From Rhodoferax potami (GTDB lineage: Bacteria > Pseudomonadota > Gammaproteobacteria > Burkholderiales > Burkholderiaceae_C): DNA of 64,000 nt. The DNA lies in contig NZ_JAVBIK010000001.1 of NCBI RefSeq assembly GCF_032193805.1, forward strand, positions 496,001-560,000, written 5' to 3'. Of the stretch, positions 52,622 to 61,753 are shown piece by piece. The notes under the pieces were generated by a model. The model saw only the letters and a program-made list of their open reading frames with translations, was not told the origin of the DNA and did not search any database. Both the position numbers and the translations under genes were made by a program. Every line of letters starts with the position of its first letter. Position 1 is the stretch's first letter.

Positions 52622-53301
52622 GTGTTTTCCAGCATGGATTTGATCAACGGAATGGTGATGGCGCGCTGGGTTTGCAAGGCGTAGCCATCCATCAGGTCGA
52701 GGAGCTCCATCAAGCTGCCGAGATCGCGGCTGAAGCGGTTGAGCATGAAGTCCATCACCTCATCGCTCAAGAACACGCCGCGGGCATCCGCCGCTTGGCG
52801 CAAGACACTGCGTCGCTCGGACTCACCCAAGAGCTGCAAGCTAAAGATGTGCCCCCAACCCAGCCGGGTGCGCAAGTCGTCGCGCAGCTTGAGATCGATG
52901 GGGGCAAACTCGCCCGCTGCCAGCACCGGTTTGTGGTGGGTATGGGCGTTGACGAACCAGTTAAACGCGGTGTGCTGCTGCTCCGCGGTGAACAGGTGCA
53001 CGTCATCCAGCACCACCGCAGCCCAGCGCTCATCGAAATCAGCAGGCTCGTCATTGGCGCCCAACCAGCCCACGCGCGCACCCTGCTCGCGCAATCCTTC
53101 GCGGGCAGCCTTGAGCAAGTGCGTTTTGCCACTGCCCTCTGGCCCCCAGATGTACGTGGGCACCGGCGAGCGGGTCAAAGAGTGGCTCTCGTCACCGATC
53201 CACAACTCCAGGTGTCGGAGGGCGGCCTCATTGGGGCCGGCAAAAAAGTTGGCCACTGTAGGGCCAGTAGACAAACCGATATCCAACGCAATCTGTTTCA
53301 T
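52618..53301 (-). CDS. hda: DnaA inactivator Hda
   Basis: With the sliding clamp it triggers ATP hydrolysis on DnaA to prevent re-initiation. The 227-residue AAA+ protein has the clamp-binding N-terminus (MKQIALDIGL), Walker A GPEGSGKTH, Walker B VVLDDVHLF, and the C-terminal helical region with FMLNRFSRDLGSLMELLDL. It sits ten bases after perM and overlaps the HAD gene start, as usual in Burkholderiales. Confidence 0.95.
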   Translation of the reverse strand: MKQIALDIGLSTGPTVANFFAGPNEAALRHLELWIGDESHSLTRSPVPTYIWGPEGSGKTHLLKAAREGLREQGARVGWLGANDEPADFDERWAAVVLDDVHLFTAEQQHTAFNWFVNAHTHHKPVLAAGEFAPIDLKLRDDLRTRLGWGHIFSLQLLGESERRSVLRQAADARGVFLSDEVMDFMLNRFSRDLGSLMELLDLMDGYALQTQRAITIPLIKSMLENT

Positions 53302-53310
53302 ACGAAGGGG

Positions 53311-54393
53311 TCACCCCAGATACAAACGGCTGCCGAGGTAGCCCGAGCGCGCGCGGCGGATCGCCACCAGCAGCACCGCGCTGGCAGGCAAGGCCACCAG
53401 TACCCCCACAAACCCGAACAGCTGACCGAACGCCAGCAAGGCAAAGATCACAGCCAGAGGGTGCAGGCCGATGCGCTCGCCCACCAGGCGCGGCGTCAGC
53501 ACAAAACTCTCAATCACCTGACCCAAGCCGTAGACCACAGCAACCATCACCAACGGGTAGCCGATACCATGCGCGCCCGAAAACTCCAGCAGGCCTGCGA
53601 ACAAAGCCAGCACCAACCCGACCCCGAAACCCAGATAGGGCACAAAGATCGCCAGCCCGGTAAACACCCCGATCGGTAAAGCCAAGTCCAAGCCGAACAT
53701 GGCCAAGCCCAAGCTGTAGGCGAGGGCCAGAATCACCATCACCAGCAACTGGCCACGCAGGTACTGCCCCAGCACGTCATCTGCCTCACGCAGAAAACTG
53801 TCGGTCGGGGCCCGTAGGCGTGGCGGCACCAATTGCCGCAACTGGCCCATGAAACGGGCCCAGTCCATGAGCAGGTAAAACAAGGCCACGGGAATCAAAA
53901 TGGCGTTACCAATCAGGGCAAACGCCACACTCCCGCCCAACTTGACCGAAGCCAGCACCGAGCCAAAGGCATCTTCCACGTTGGCATTGAGGTACTTCAT
54001 GACAAAGTTCTTGATACTGCCCACATCCAGGTTGAGCTTGATGCCCCATTGGGCAAACAGTGGCTTCAGCGCCTCATTCAAACTGTCGAGCAGCACAGGA
54101 AACTGCTCCCGCAGCAGCGGCATTTCTTTGGCAAGAATCGGAACAATCAGCAACAGCACACTCAGCACCACAATCAAAAACAAGACCTCCACCAGCACCA
54201 CCGCCACGACACGGGGGATGCGGCCTAGGCCGATGTCATCAATCCAATTGACCACCGGCGTGAGCGCATAGGCCAGTACCGCCGCCACGGCAAATGGCGC
54301 CAACACAGGCGCCAACAGCCATAAAACGAGGACGGCAAATACTGCAATGGCGACCCATGCAGCGAAACTTTTTTGGGTGGGGGTGAGGGGCAT
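53311..54393 (-). CDS. AI-2E/PerM family membrane protein
   Basis: A 360-residue protein with about seven to eight membrane segments and the family core [69 protein letters not shown] (seen as [18 protein letters not shown] and [10 protein letters not shown]), and [19 protein letters not shown]. Family members transport unknown substrates, including signals in some cases; direct AI-2 export cannot be assumed. First gene of the hda operon and divergent from purM. Confidence 0.88.
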   Translation of the reverse strand: MPLTPTQKSFAAWVAIAVFAVLVLWLLAPVLAPFAVAAVLAYALTPVVNWIDDIGLGRIPRVVAVVLVEVLFLIVVLSVLLLIVPILAKEMPLLREQFPVLLDSLNEALKPLFAQWGIKLNLDVGSIKNFVMKYLNANVEDAFGSVLASVKLGGSVAFALIGNAILIPVALFYLLMDWARFMGQLRQLVPPRLRAPTDSFLREADDVLGQYLRGQLLVMVILALAYSLGLAMFGLDLALPIGVFTGLAIFVPYLGFGVGLVLALFAGLLEFSGAHGIGYPLVMVAVVYGLGQVIESFVLTPRLVGERIGLHPLAVIFALLAFGQLFGFVGVLVALPASAVLLVAIRRARSGYLGSRLYLG

Positions 54394-54477
54394 GAGAGAA
54401 AGAGAAGGGGCAAACCCTTAAAATCTAGGCAAATTCTATCGGGGTCTGCCTCCGCTTCACCCCAAACGTTACCTCCC

Positions 54478-55527
54478 ATGACCCAATCTTCTGCCTCCAC
54501 TCCCCTTTCTTACAAAGACGCCGGTGTCGATATCGTTGCCGGTGACGCCTTGGTCGAACGCATCAAGCCCTTGGCCAAGAAAACCATGCGCGAAGGCGTG
54601 TTGGCCGGTATCGGCGGTTTCGGAGCCTTGTTTGAAGTGCCCAAGCGCTACAAAGAACCCGTGCTGGTGAGCGGCACCGACGGCGTGGGCACCAAGCTCA
54701 AGCTGGCCTTTGAGTGGAACATGCACGACACCGTAGGTATCGACCTGGTCGGCATGAGTGTGAACGACGTGCTGGTGCAAGGCGCTGAGCCCCTGTTCTT
54801 CCTGGACTACTTTGCCTGCGGCAAGCTGGATGTGGACACCGCCGCCGCGGTGGTCGGCGGTATTGCCAAAGGTTGCGAGTTGAGCGGTTGCGCCCTCATC
54901 GGTGGTGAAACCGCCGAAATGCCCGGCATGTACCCCGCTGGCGAGTACGACCTGGCAGGTTTTTGTGTGGGCGCAGTAGAAAAATCCAAAATCTTGACCG
55001 GCGCTGACGTCAAGCCCGGCGACGTAGTGTTGGGCCTGGCATCTGCCGGCGTGCACTCGAATGGTTTCAGCCTGGTCCGCAAATGCATCGAGCGTGCAGA
55101 GGCTGCCGGCACCGTGCCCGCCACCTTGGACGGCAAACCTTTCAAGCAAGCCATCATGGAACCCACCCGCCTGTATGTGAAAAACGTGCTCGCTGCGCTG
55201 GCGGCCCACCCGATCAAGGCTCTGGCCCACATCACCGGTGGCGGTTTGCTGGAAAACATTCCCCGCGTGTTGCCCGAAGGCACCGCAGCCCATTTGGTCA
55301 AGGGCAGCTGGCCGCAGACCGAGCTGTTTGCCTGGCTGCAACAGACCGCTGGCATTGACGACATCGAGATGAACCGCACCTTCAACAACGGCATCGGCAT
55401 GGTCGTGGTGGTAGACGCTGCCAATGCAGAAGCCACCGCTGCGACATTGCGCGCCAGCGGCGAAACTGTCTACACCGTGGGCACTATCGCCGCCCAAGGC
55501 GACGGTGCGCAAGTGGTGGTTCGTTAA
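54478..55527 (+). CDS. purM: Phosphoribosylaminoimidazole synthetase (AIR synthase)
   Basis: Closes the imidazole ring of purines: FGAM + ATP to AIR. The 349-residue protein has [19 protein letters not shown] at the start, [45 protein letters not shown] (seen as [12 protein letters not shown] and [12 protein letters not shown]), [25 protein letters not shown], and [16 protein letters not shown]. All catalytic motifs are present. ATG 54478 is the first codon giving the conserved opening. Confidence 0.97.
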   Translation: MTQSSASTPLSYKDAGVDIVAGDALVERIKPLAKKTMREGVLAGIGGFGALFEVPKRYKEPVLVSGTDGVGTKLKLAFEWNMHDTVGIDLVGMSVNDVLVQGAEPLFFLDYFACGKLDVDTAAAVVGGIAKGCELSGCALIGGETAEMPGMYPAGEYDLAGFCVGAVEKSKILTGADVKPGDVVLGLASAGVHSNGFSLVRKCIERAEAAGTVPATLDGKPFKQAIMEPTRLYVKNVLAALAAHPIKALAHITGGGLLENIPRVLPEGTAAHLVKGSWPQTELFAWLQQTAGIDDIEMNRTFNNGIGMVVVVDAANAEATAATLRASGETVYTVGTIAAQGDGAQVVVR

Positions 55528-55543
55528 AACCGATTCCCCACCC

Positions 55544-55565
55544 GCCGGGCAAGCGCTTGCCCGGC
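55544..55565. terminator. 22-base palindrome between convergent genes
   Basis: The sequence is perfectly self-complementary (arms GCCGGGCAAGC and GCTTGCCCGGC) and sits between the purM and SirB1-like stops. It lacks a T-run, so it may be a mere stabilising hairpin. Confidence 0.5.
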
Positions 55566-55567
55566 GA

Positions 55568-56422
55568 TTAGATGCCGGTTTGGATACGCAGAATTTTGAC
55601 CTGCTCCACAATCTGCTCGGTATCCACCATATGACTGGCATGCTCCAGGTAGAGCTCCAAGTCAGACAGTGCCTGCCGTGAGTTGCCCAGCTCGGCATGC
55701 ACCAAACCGCGATCGCGGTACTCGGGCCATGACTCCGGCAACAGCACCACCAAGCGCTCTTGCACCGCCAACAAGCGCGGCCAGTCCTGCTGGGAGCGAT
55801 AAATTTCTTTCAAGTTACGCAGCATGCGCGCCAGAATTTCTCGGGGCGATGCGGCTTGCAGATACAACCCCAAGGGCGCTTCGAAATCGTCCACCAAACC
55901 GCTGCGGCGGCGAAATGGCTCCAACATTTCAGACAGCTCTTCTTTGCTGAGGGAGCGGCCTGACATCGGGTCAATGACCGCCTGCCCCATCGGCAAATTC
56001 ACTTTGACCATGAAATGCCCGGGGAAACTGACCCCTTGGGCATCCAATTTCAAACCTTGGGCCAACTCCATCCAGAGCACGGCCAGCGAAATCGGGATGC
56101 CGCGGCGCGTGCGCAGCAGTTGCGACACAAAACTGTTGTCCGGGTCGTAATAGTTATTGACGTTGCCGGCGAAGCCAAGGTCTGTGAAGAAAAACTGATT
56201 CAGCACCCGCACCCGCTGCAGGGCGGATGCGTCGTCGGCGAGGCGACGTTGCAGACGGGCCACCAGCTGATCCACTTCGGCCATGCTGGCTTGCAGATCG
56301 AGCTCCGGGTATTCGTCCTGCCCCAGGCTGAGTGCGGCTTCAAACAGCGCCAAGTCCTGGTCACTGCCGACCAAACTGGCGAAATACTCCAGCGCGGAGG
56401 GGACTGTCAGATCCAACTTCAT
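55568..56422 (-). CDS. SirB1/YchA-like protein (transglutaminase-like plus TPR)
   Basis: A 284-residue cytoplasmic protein: a degenerate transglutaminase-like N-terminal domain (LNQFFFTDLGFAGNVNNYYD, RRGIPISLAVLWMELAQ) and C-terminal TPR-like helices (RLLAVQERLVVLLPESWPEY, ELGNSRQALSDLELYLEHA). The family was named from a Salmonella invasion regulator, but its biochemical role is unclear. ATG 56422 was chosen because GGGAGG lies 6 bases upstream; the ATG at 56428 touches the Shine-Dalgarno. The Cys of a true triad is not visible in its expected place. It follows murJ on the same strand after 15 bases. Confidence 0.85.
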   Translation of the reverse strand: MKLDLTVPSALEYFASLVGSDQDLALFEAALSLGQDEYPELDLQASMAEVDQLVARLQRRLADDASALQRVRVLNQFFFTDLGFAGNVNNYYDPDNSFVSQLLRTRRGIPISLAVLWMELAQGLKLDAQGVSFPGHFMVKVNLPMGQAVIDPMSGRSLSKEELSEMLEPFRRRSGLVDDFEAPLGLYLQAASPREILARMLRNLKEIYRSQQDWPRLLAVQERLVVLLPESWPEYRDRGLVHAELGNSRQALSDLELYLEHASHMVDTEQIVEQVKILRIQTGI

Positions 56423-56437
56423 GCTCATCCTCCCGGT

Positions 56438-58003
56438 TTAGCGCCTCAAGAAGTGGCGAACATTCAAACCCGTCGCCCACAGGGCTCCAAAATATACCGC
56501 GGCAGAGCCTGCCATCAAAAGGACCAGCCAACCGATGCGCAACCAGGGCTGGGCGCGCAGGGCCACCCAATCCACCAGACCGGCGGCCCAGAGAAGGTAA
56601 ACCACCAAGACCGCGGAAGATGCCACTACTTGAAGCAAAAAGCGCCCCCAACCCGCCAGCGGCTGGAAACTGCCGCGGCGCAGCAAGCCGATCAAGAGCC
56701 ATGTGGCATTGATCAGGGCACCAAGGCTGATCGACAAAGACAGGCCCGCGTGCTGAAACATCGGCACTAACGCCAAGTTCATCAACTGGGTCGCAATCAA
56801 CACCACCACCGCAATCTTGACCGGCGTTTTGATGTCCTGGCTGGCGTAATAGCCCGGGGCCAGCACTTTGATGGCAACGATCCCTACCAAACCCGCACCC
56901 CAGCCCATGAGGGCCCAGGTGGTTTGCTGCACGTCAAGCGCCGTAAATGCACCGTAGTGGTACAGCACAGCTACCAGGGGTTTAGAGAACGTCAACAAGC
57001 CCACCGCACAGGGCACCGCCAGCAAAACCACAATGCGCAATCCCCAATCCAACAAGGCGGAGTAGCCTGCACCATCATCTCTGGCTCGGGCGCCAGCCAG
57101 CTGCGGCATCAGTACCACCCCCAAGGCCACACCCAGCATGGCGGTGGGAAACTCCATCAAACGGTCTGCATAGGTCAGCCAGCTCACGCTGCCGGTCGGC
57201 AAGTGCGAAGCGATCTGGGTGTTGATCAACAGCGATATCTGGGCCACGCTCACACCCAGCAAGGCCGGCAACATCAACTTGCCGATTCGCCGCGTATCAG
57301 GGTCGGCGCAGGCTTCCCGCAAGATGGCCCATTGCAGGCTGAAGCGCGGCAACATACCCAAACGGCTCAGGGCCGGAATTTGCACCAAGAGTTGCAGCAG
57401 CCCGCCGACCATCACCCCGACTGCCATGGCGTAAATCGGCTCAATACCCTGCCCTTTGAACCATGGCACCAGCAACCAAGCGGCCCCGATCATGCTCAGA
57501 TTCAAGAGAACGGGCGTAGCAGCCGGCACCGCAAAGCGTTTCCAAGTATTTAATATGCCGGACGACAGGGCCACCATCGACATAAAGCCGATATACGGAA
57601 ACATGAAGCGAGTCATGAACACGGCCGCCTCGTAGCCCGCCGGATCTTTCTGCAAGCCACTCGCCATGGCCCAAACCAGCAGCGGCGAGGCGATCACCCC
57701 TACGACACAAGTCAGCACCAAGGCACAGGCCAGCAAGGTGGCCACCCGGTCCACCAGCAGCTTAGTCGCCACGTCGCCATTTTTGGCTTTGCTGGCGGCC
57801 AAGACCGGCACAAAGGCCTGGCTGAAGGCGCCTTCGGCAAACAAACGGCGAAACAGATTAGGGATGCGGAAAGCGACGTTGAAAGCGTCGGTCATTGCGC
57901 TGGCGCCAAACGCAGCCGCCACCAACAGCTCGCGGGCCAGGCCGGTGACCCGGGAGGCCAATGTCCACAGGGACACGGTGGATACAGATTTGATAAGACT
58001 CAC
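56438..58003 (-). CDS. murJ: Lipid II flippase MurJ
   Basis: Flips lipid II across the inner membrane for peptidoglycan synthesis. The 521-residue protein has about 14 membrane segments and the MurJ marks SLIKSVSTVSLWTLASRVTGLARELLVA at the start (seen as its SRVTGLARELL part), AFRIPNLFRRLFAEGAFSQAFVP (FRIPNLFRRLFAEGAFSQ), and the functionally important Arg residues within these. GTG 58003 is used because it starts the conserved MSLIKS; there is no good ribosome site. The next gene upstream is divergent. Confidence 0.95.
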   Translation of the reverse strand: MSLIKSVSTVSLWTLASRVTGLARELLVAAAFGASAMTDAFNVAFRIPNLFRRLFAEGAFSQAFVPVLAASKAKNGDVATKLLVDRVATLLACALVLTCVVGVIASPLLVWAMASGLQKDPAGYEAAVFMTRFMFPYIGFMSMVALSSGILNTWKRFAVPAATPVLLNLSMIGAAWLLVPWFKGQGIEPIYAMAVGVMVGGLLQLLVQIPALSRLGMLPRFSLQWAILREACADPDTRRIGKLMLPALLGVSVAQISLLINTQIASHLPTGSVSWLTYADRLMEFPTAMLGVALGVVLMPQLAGARARDDGAGYSALLDWGLRIVVLLAVPCAVGLLTFSKPLVAVLYHYGAFTALDVQQTTWALMGWGAGLVGIVAIKVLAPGYYASQDIKTPVKIAVVVLIATQLMNLALVPMFQHAGLSLSISLGALINATWLLIGLLRRGSFQPLAGWGRFLLQVVASSAVLVVYLLWAAGLVDWVALRAQPWLRIGWLVLLMAGSAAVYFGALWATGLNVRHFLRR

Positions 58004-58110
58004 AGGGCAAGTGTAGCGGCGAGCGCGGAATGGGGAATTGATGACAACGCTCCAGACCACCCCGTTTCGTGTTTGAATCGGCGGTCTCGAGCCATATCGT
58101 TGGATACTTT

Positions 58111-59412
58111 ATGAAAACAAGTCTGCGCCACTCATTCAGGCCCGCGCGTGCAGCCACTATGCCGCCGGGCAAAAGCTGCGTCTTGATCGTGGAGGACCAG
58201 AGAGCCCTCTCTGAAATGCTCACCAGCATGGTCAAAAAAGCCTGGCAATGTACGGTTCTAACGGCCTATTCCCTCGCCGAGGCCAACGCACTCCTGGAAC
58301 AACACGGCCACGAAATATTCGCCGCAGTCTGCGATGCCAACCTGCCCGACGCTCCCTATGGGGAAGTCTTCGAGCTGATCGCTGCCAAACACATCCCGGC
58401 TATTGCCCTGACCGGAACGATCACCAAAGACATCCGCAACATGATGACGCAGGGTCTGATCGTCGACTATGTGCTGAAAAAGGGGCTACCCTCCTTTGAG
58501 TACGCGGTGCAATGGCTAAGCCGCCTGATCCGCAACGCAGGTCTCAAAGTTCTGGTGGCTGACGACTCCCCCTCGTCGCTCGAAGTCATTCGCCGCATGC
58601 TGTCCATGCAGGGCCTGAATGTGCAAATAGCGCATAACGGGCGCGAAGCCTTGGCAGTGCTTGCGGCACAGCCCGACATCAAGCTGGCTTTGGTCGACTA
58701 CAACATGCCGGTGGTGGACGGTTTCGAATTCGTGACCGAAGCCCGCCGCACCATGGGCAAAGAGCGCCTCGCCATCATCGGTATCTCCGGGGAAAACCAC
58801 TCCGACATCTCAGCACGTTTCCTGAAGCACGGGGCCAACGACTTCATGTCTAAGCCCTATTCGTTCGAGGAAATGACCTGCCGGGTCAACCAGAACCTCG
58901 AGATGCTGGAGCTGGTCGACCGCTTGCACCACCTGGCCAACGTGGACTCTCTAACCGGCCTCTACAACCGGCGGCATTTTTTCGAGCAAGGTGGCATACG
59001 TCACGGTTTTGCCAAAAATGCAGCGAAACCCGTGGTGGTCGCCATGCTGGACATTGACTATTTCAAATCCATCAACGACCGATTCGGACACGCCAATGGC
59101 GACATCGTGATCCGTTTTGTCGCTGACTATCTGCGAAAGCACTTTCCAGACGCATTGGTCGCTCGCATTGGTGGTGAAGAGTTTGCGCTGTTCAGCGAAT
59201 CCCACACCGTCGAGGTCCTACGGCCCCGGCTTGAGGCATTCCGGGAGTTGTTACCGCTCAACACTGCCGAAGGCATACCGGAAGAAATCAAAGTGACGAT
59301 CAGTATCGGCATCCACGGCGGGCACGATGACAATTTGAACGCCCTCCTCCATGTGGCCGACCAACGCTTGTACGAGGCAAAGGCCCAAGGGCGGAATCGC
59401 TTGGTGGGCTGA
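58111..59412 (+). CDS. REC-REC-GGDEF diguanylate cyclase
   Basis: A 433-residue response regulator: REC1 (about 25-140, phospho-Asp D75 in VCDANLPD), REC2 (about 145-260, D196 in LVDYNMPVVDGFEF, with conserved Lys in MSKPYSF) and a GGDEF domain with the active motif GGEEF (354-358) after NVDSLTGLYNRRHF. It should make cyclic di-GMP on phosphorylation, like PleD. The RxxD inhibitory site normally just before the motif is absent (the segment reads FPDALVARIGGEEF). ATG 58111 is used; ATG 58159 is possible. No histidine kinase is adjacent. It sits between murJ and rpsT. Confidence 0.93.
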   Translation: MKTSLRHSFRPARAATMPPGKSCVLIVEDQRALSEMLTSMVKKAWQCTVLTAYSLAEANALLEQHGHEIFAAVCDANLPDAPYGEVFELIAAKHIPAIALTGTITKDIRNMMTQGLIVDYVLKKGLPSFEYAVQWLSRLIRNAGLKVLVADDSPSSLEVIRRMLSMQGLNVQIAHNGREALAVLAAQPDIKLALVDYNMPVVDGFEFVTEARRTMGKERLAIIGISGENHSDISARFLKHGANDFMSKPYSFEEMTCRVNQNLEMLELVDRLHHLANVDSLTGLYNRRHFFEQGGIRHGFAKNAAKPVVVAMLDIDYFKSINDRFGHANGDIVIRFVADYLRKHFPDALVARIGGEEFALFSESHTVEVLRPRLEAFRELLPLNTAEGIPEEIKVTISIGIHGGHDDNLNALLHVADQRLYEAKAQGRNRLVG

Positions 59413-59428
59413 TTCAGCGGAGCCGGTA

Positions 59429-59434
59429 TATAAT
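59429..59434 (+). promoter_or_regulatory. rpsT -10 box
   Basis: A perfect TATAAT, preceded by GGTA, 45 bases before the rpsT start. No good -35 is seen at 16-18 bases. Confidence 0.6.
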
Positions 59435-59479
59435 CATCGGCTTTGCTGACAACATCCTCCAACACAAGGAATATTAATC

Positions 59480-59779
59480 ATGGCATCTGGTAAACCCAAG
59501 AAAAAGAACCCGCGCCTGGCGTCGGGCCGTAAACGCGTCCGTCAGGACATCAAAATCAATGCAGCAAACACTTCTTTGCGCTCCAAATACCGCACCGCGG
59601 TGAAGAACGTGGAAAAGGCAGTTGTGGCCGGAGACAAGACCAAAGCCGCAGAATTGTTTGCCAAGATGCAAGCCGTGGTGGACACCGTGGCTGACAAGGG
59701 CATCTTCCACAAGAACAAGGCAGCACGCGATAAGAGCCGTTTGGCTACCAAGGTGAAAGCCTTGGCACTCGCAGCCTAA
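59480..59779 (+). CDS. rpsT: 30S ribosomal protein S20
   Basis: Primary 16S rRNA-binding protein of the small subunit. The 99-residue sequence is Lys/Ala-rich and helical, with [21 protein letters not shown] at the start and [21 protein letters not shown] at the end. It has its own -10 box and a strong terminator, so it is monocistronic. Confidence 0.97.
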   Translation: MASGKPKKKNPRLASGRKRVRQDIKINAANTSLRSKYRTAVKNVEKAVVAGDKTKAAELFAKMQAVVDTVADKGIFHKNKAARDKSRLATKVKALALAA

Positions 59780-59850
59780 TCACTTAGGCACTCGCACGGA
59801 CCTTGGCAACAAGGTTCGCCGTTTGTAAGGGTGCGCTGTCAGCAAAAGCA

Positions 59851-59879
59851 AAAAAGCCGTTCATCTGAACGGCTTTTTT
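59851..59879. terminator. rpsT terminator, also serving DUF3579
   Basis: AAAAAGCCGTTCA pairs with TGAACGGCTTTTT, a 13-bp stem with a two-base loop and six T. The A-run on the other side makes it bidirectional. Confidence 0.92.
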
Positions 59880-59904
59880 GTTTCTGTCGTCAGGAAAAAA
59901 AAAA

Positions 59905-60243
59905 TTATTCGGAAGCTGCCGGACGAGCGGCGGGCGCAGCAGGCGCCTCAGGGCGGGTCTCGCTGACTTGCAACTCGTTGTCTCGGGCAAAGTTAAGGCA
60001 AAAATCCCAAGCCATGACATCGTAGTCACGCAAGTCGGGGTGCACGATGACGCACTTGACCTGCCCGATCGAGGTGGGCACGCACCATGGCGAGTAGCCC
60101 AAGTGGCTACCGCGGGTGGCGCCGCCGGGGCGGAATTGGCTCATCACGCCGGCCAGACGCTCCGCCCAGTCACTGGGGCGAAAGGTCTTGCCTTGCCGCG
60201 TGATTCCCAGGATGTAGAGTTCTTTTGGAGGAGTGGTAGCCAT
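59905..60243 (-). CDS. DUF3579 family protein
   Basis: A 112-residue betaproteobacterial protein with the conserved stretch ITRQGKTFRPSDWAERLAGVMSQF, YSPWCVPTSIGQVKCVIVHPDLR and WDFCLNFARDNELQV. Soluble, no signal peptide. The tail (about 95-112) is Ala/Pro-rich. ATG 60243 starts the conserved MATTPPKELYI; a longer frame from 60276 is unlikely. Function unknown. Confidence 0.85.
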   Translation of the reverse strand: MATTPPKELYILGITRQGKTFRPSDWAERLAGVMSQFRPGGATRGSHLGYSPWCVPTSIGQVKCVIVHPDLRDYDVMAWDFCLNFARDNELQVSETRPEAPAAPAARPAASE

Positions 60244-60421
60244 CAGTGCGTGGAAAATTTCAGGGGGTTCGCCCACCGCTTGATCACGGTGCTGCGACGC
60301 ACAAGAATTCTACCCGCTCCGCTGTCATGGAGATGACAAACCAGCTATGCCGACGCGCATCAGTGTGATGTGGATTTGTCACGAAACCGCCATCCCCAGT
60401 GCGCCTAAAATCAGGCTTCAA

Positions 60422-60453
60422 CGGCCCGACTGGCCTTTGCACCAGTCGGGCCG
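60422..60453 (+). promoter_or_regulatory. Strong hairpin in the leader of argD
   Basis: CGGCCCGACTGG pairs with CCAGTCGGGCCG, a perfect 12-bp stem with an 8-base loop, 33 bases before the argD start, followed by ATCTGTTTTGT. It could be a weak terminator/attenuator in the leader or a protein-binding site. Confidence 0.5.
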
Positions 60454-60485
60454 ATCTGTTTTGTAGCCACCACCGGAGTTACCGC

Positions 60486-61712
60486 ATGACCGCCGCCACT
60501 GTTACCACGCCGTCTTCACCCCACGTGATGAACACCTACGGCCGACTGCCCATCGCCCTGAGCCATGGACGAGGCTGCCGCGTGTGGGACGTGAATGGTA
60601 AGGAATACCTGGACGCCTTGGGCGGCATCGCGGTCAACACCTTGGGCCACAACCACCCCCAACTCGTGCCCGCTTTGCAAGACCAGCTGACCAAGCTGAT
60701 CCACACCTCCAACTACTACCACATCCCCCTGCAGGAAGAGCTGGCCAAGCTGCTGGTAGAGCGCTCTGGCATGACAAATGTGTTTTTCTGCTCCACCGGC
60801 CTGGAAGCCAACGAAGCCGCGCTGAAGCTGGCCCGCAAGTTCGGCCACGACAAGGGCATTGAGCGCCCCGAAGTGGTGGTGTACGAGAAGGCTTTCCATG
60901 GCCGCTCCATTGCCACCCTGAGTGCCACCGGCAACCCCAAAGTGCAAGCCGGCTTCGGCCCGCTGGTGGAAGGCTTTATCCGCGTGCCGGTGAACAACAT
61001 CGACGCACTGAAAAAAGCCACCGAAGGCAACCCCAATGTGGTGGCGGTGTTCTTTGAAGCCATCCAAGGTGAAGGCGGCGTGAACCCGATGCACATGGAC
61101 TACCTGCGCGAGGTGCGAGCCCTGTGCGATCAGCGCGACTGGCTCTTGATGATTGACGAAGTGCAGTGCGGCATGGGCCGCACCGGCAAGTGGTTTGCCC
61201 ACCAGTGGGCCGGCATCTTGCCCGACGTGATGCCGCTGGCCAAGGGCCTGGGCTCCGGCGTGCCGGTGGGCGCGGTGGTGGTGGGGCCCAAAGCGGCCAC
61301 TATCTTCCAACCCGGCAACCACGGCTCCACCTTTGGCGGCAACCCACTGTCCATGCGTGCAGGGGTGGAAACCATCCGCATCATGGAAGCCGATGGCCTG
61401 ATTGCCAATGCCGAGAAGGTGGGCGCCCACCTGAAAGCCGGACTGCAAGCCGCCTTAGATGCCGAAATCGCCAACGGCGGCGTGAAAGAAGTGCGCGGCC
61501 AAGGCCTGATGCTGGGTGTGGACCTGTCCAAACCCTGCGGTGCCCTGGTGCAACGCGCGGCGGATGCCCGCCTGTTGATCAGCGTGACCGCGGACAGCGT
61601 GGTGCGCTTGGTGCCGCCCCTGATTTTGAGCACCGCCGAGGCTGACGAGATCGTTGCCATCCTTGCACCCCTGATTTCTGCTTTCCTGAAGGAAGCCGCA
61701 TTAGCCCCCTGA
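60486..61712 (+). CDS. argD: Acetylornithine aminotransferase
   Basis: PLP enzyme that forms N-acetylornithine in arginine synthesis. At 408 residues it has the class III aminotransferase marks: FCSTGLEANEAALKLARKFGH, KAFHGRSIATLSATGN, MIDEVQCGMGRTGKWFAHQWAGI (seen as DEVQCGMGRTGKWFA), PLP-lysine K253 in PLAKGLGSGVPVGA, and GNHGSTFGGNPLS. ATG 60486 follows the hairpin leader. argF starts 41 bases after its stop. Confidence 0.95.
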   Translation: MTAATVTTPSSPHVMNTYGRLPIALSHGRGCRVWDVNGKEYLDALGGIAVNTLGHNHPQLVPALQDQLTKLIHTSNYYHIPLQEELAKLLVERSGMTNVFFCSTGLEANEAALKLARKFGHDKGIERPEVVVYEKAFHGRSIATLSATGNPKVQAGFGPLVEGFIRVPVNNIDALKKATEGNPNVVAVFFEAIQGEGGVNPMHMDYLREVRALCDQRDWLLMIDEVQCGMGRTGKWFAHQWAGILPDVMPLAKGLGSGVPVGAVVVGPKAATIFQPGNHGSTFGGNPLSMRAGVETIRIMEADGLIANAEKVGAHLKAGLQAALDAEIANGGVKEVRGQGLMLGVDLSKPCGALVQRAADARLLISVTADSVVRLVPPLILSTAEADEIVAILAPLISAFLKEAALAP

Positions 61713-61753
61713 ACAACGGAATCCCCAGCACCCTGCCCCAAGGCGCGCCGCCA

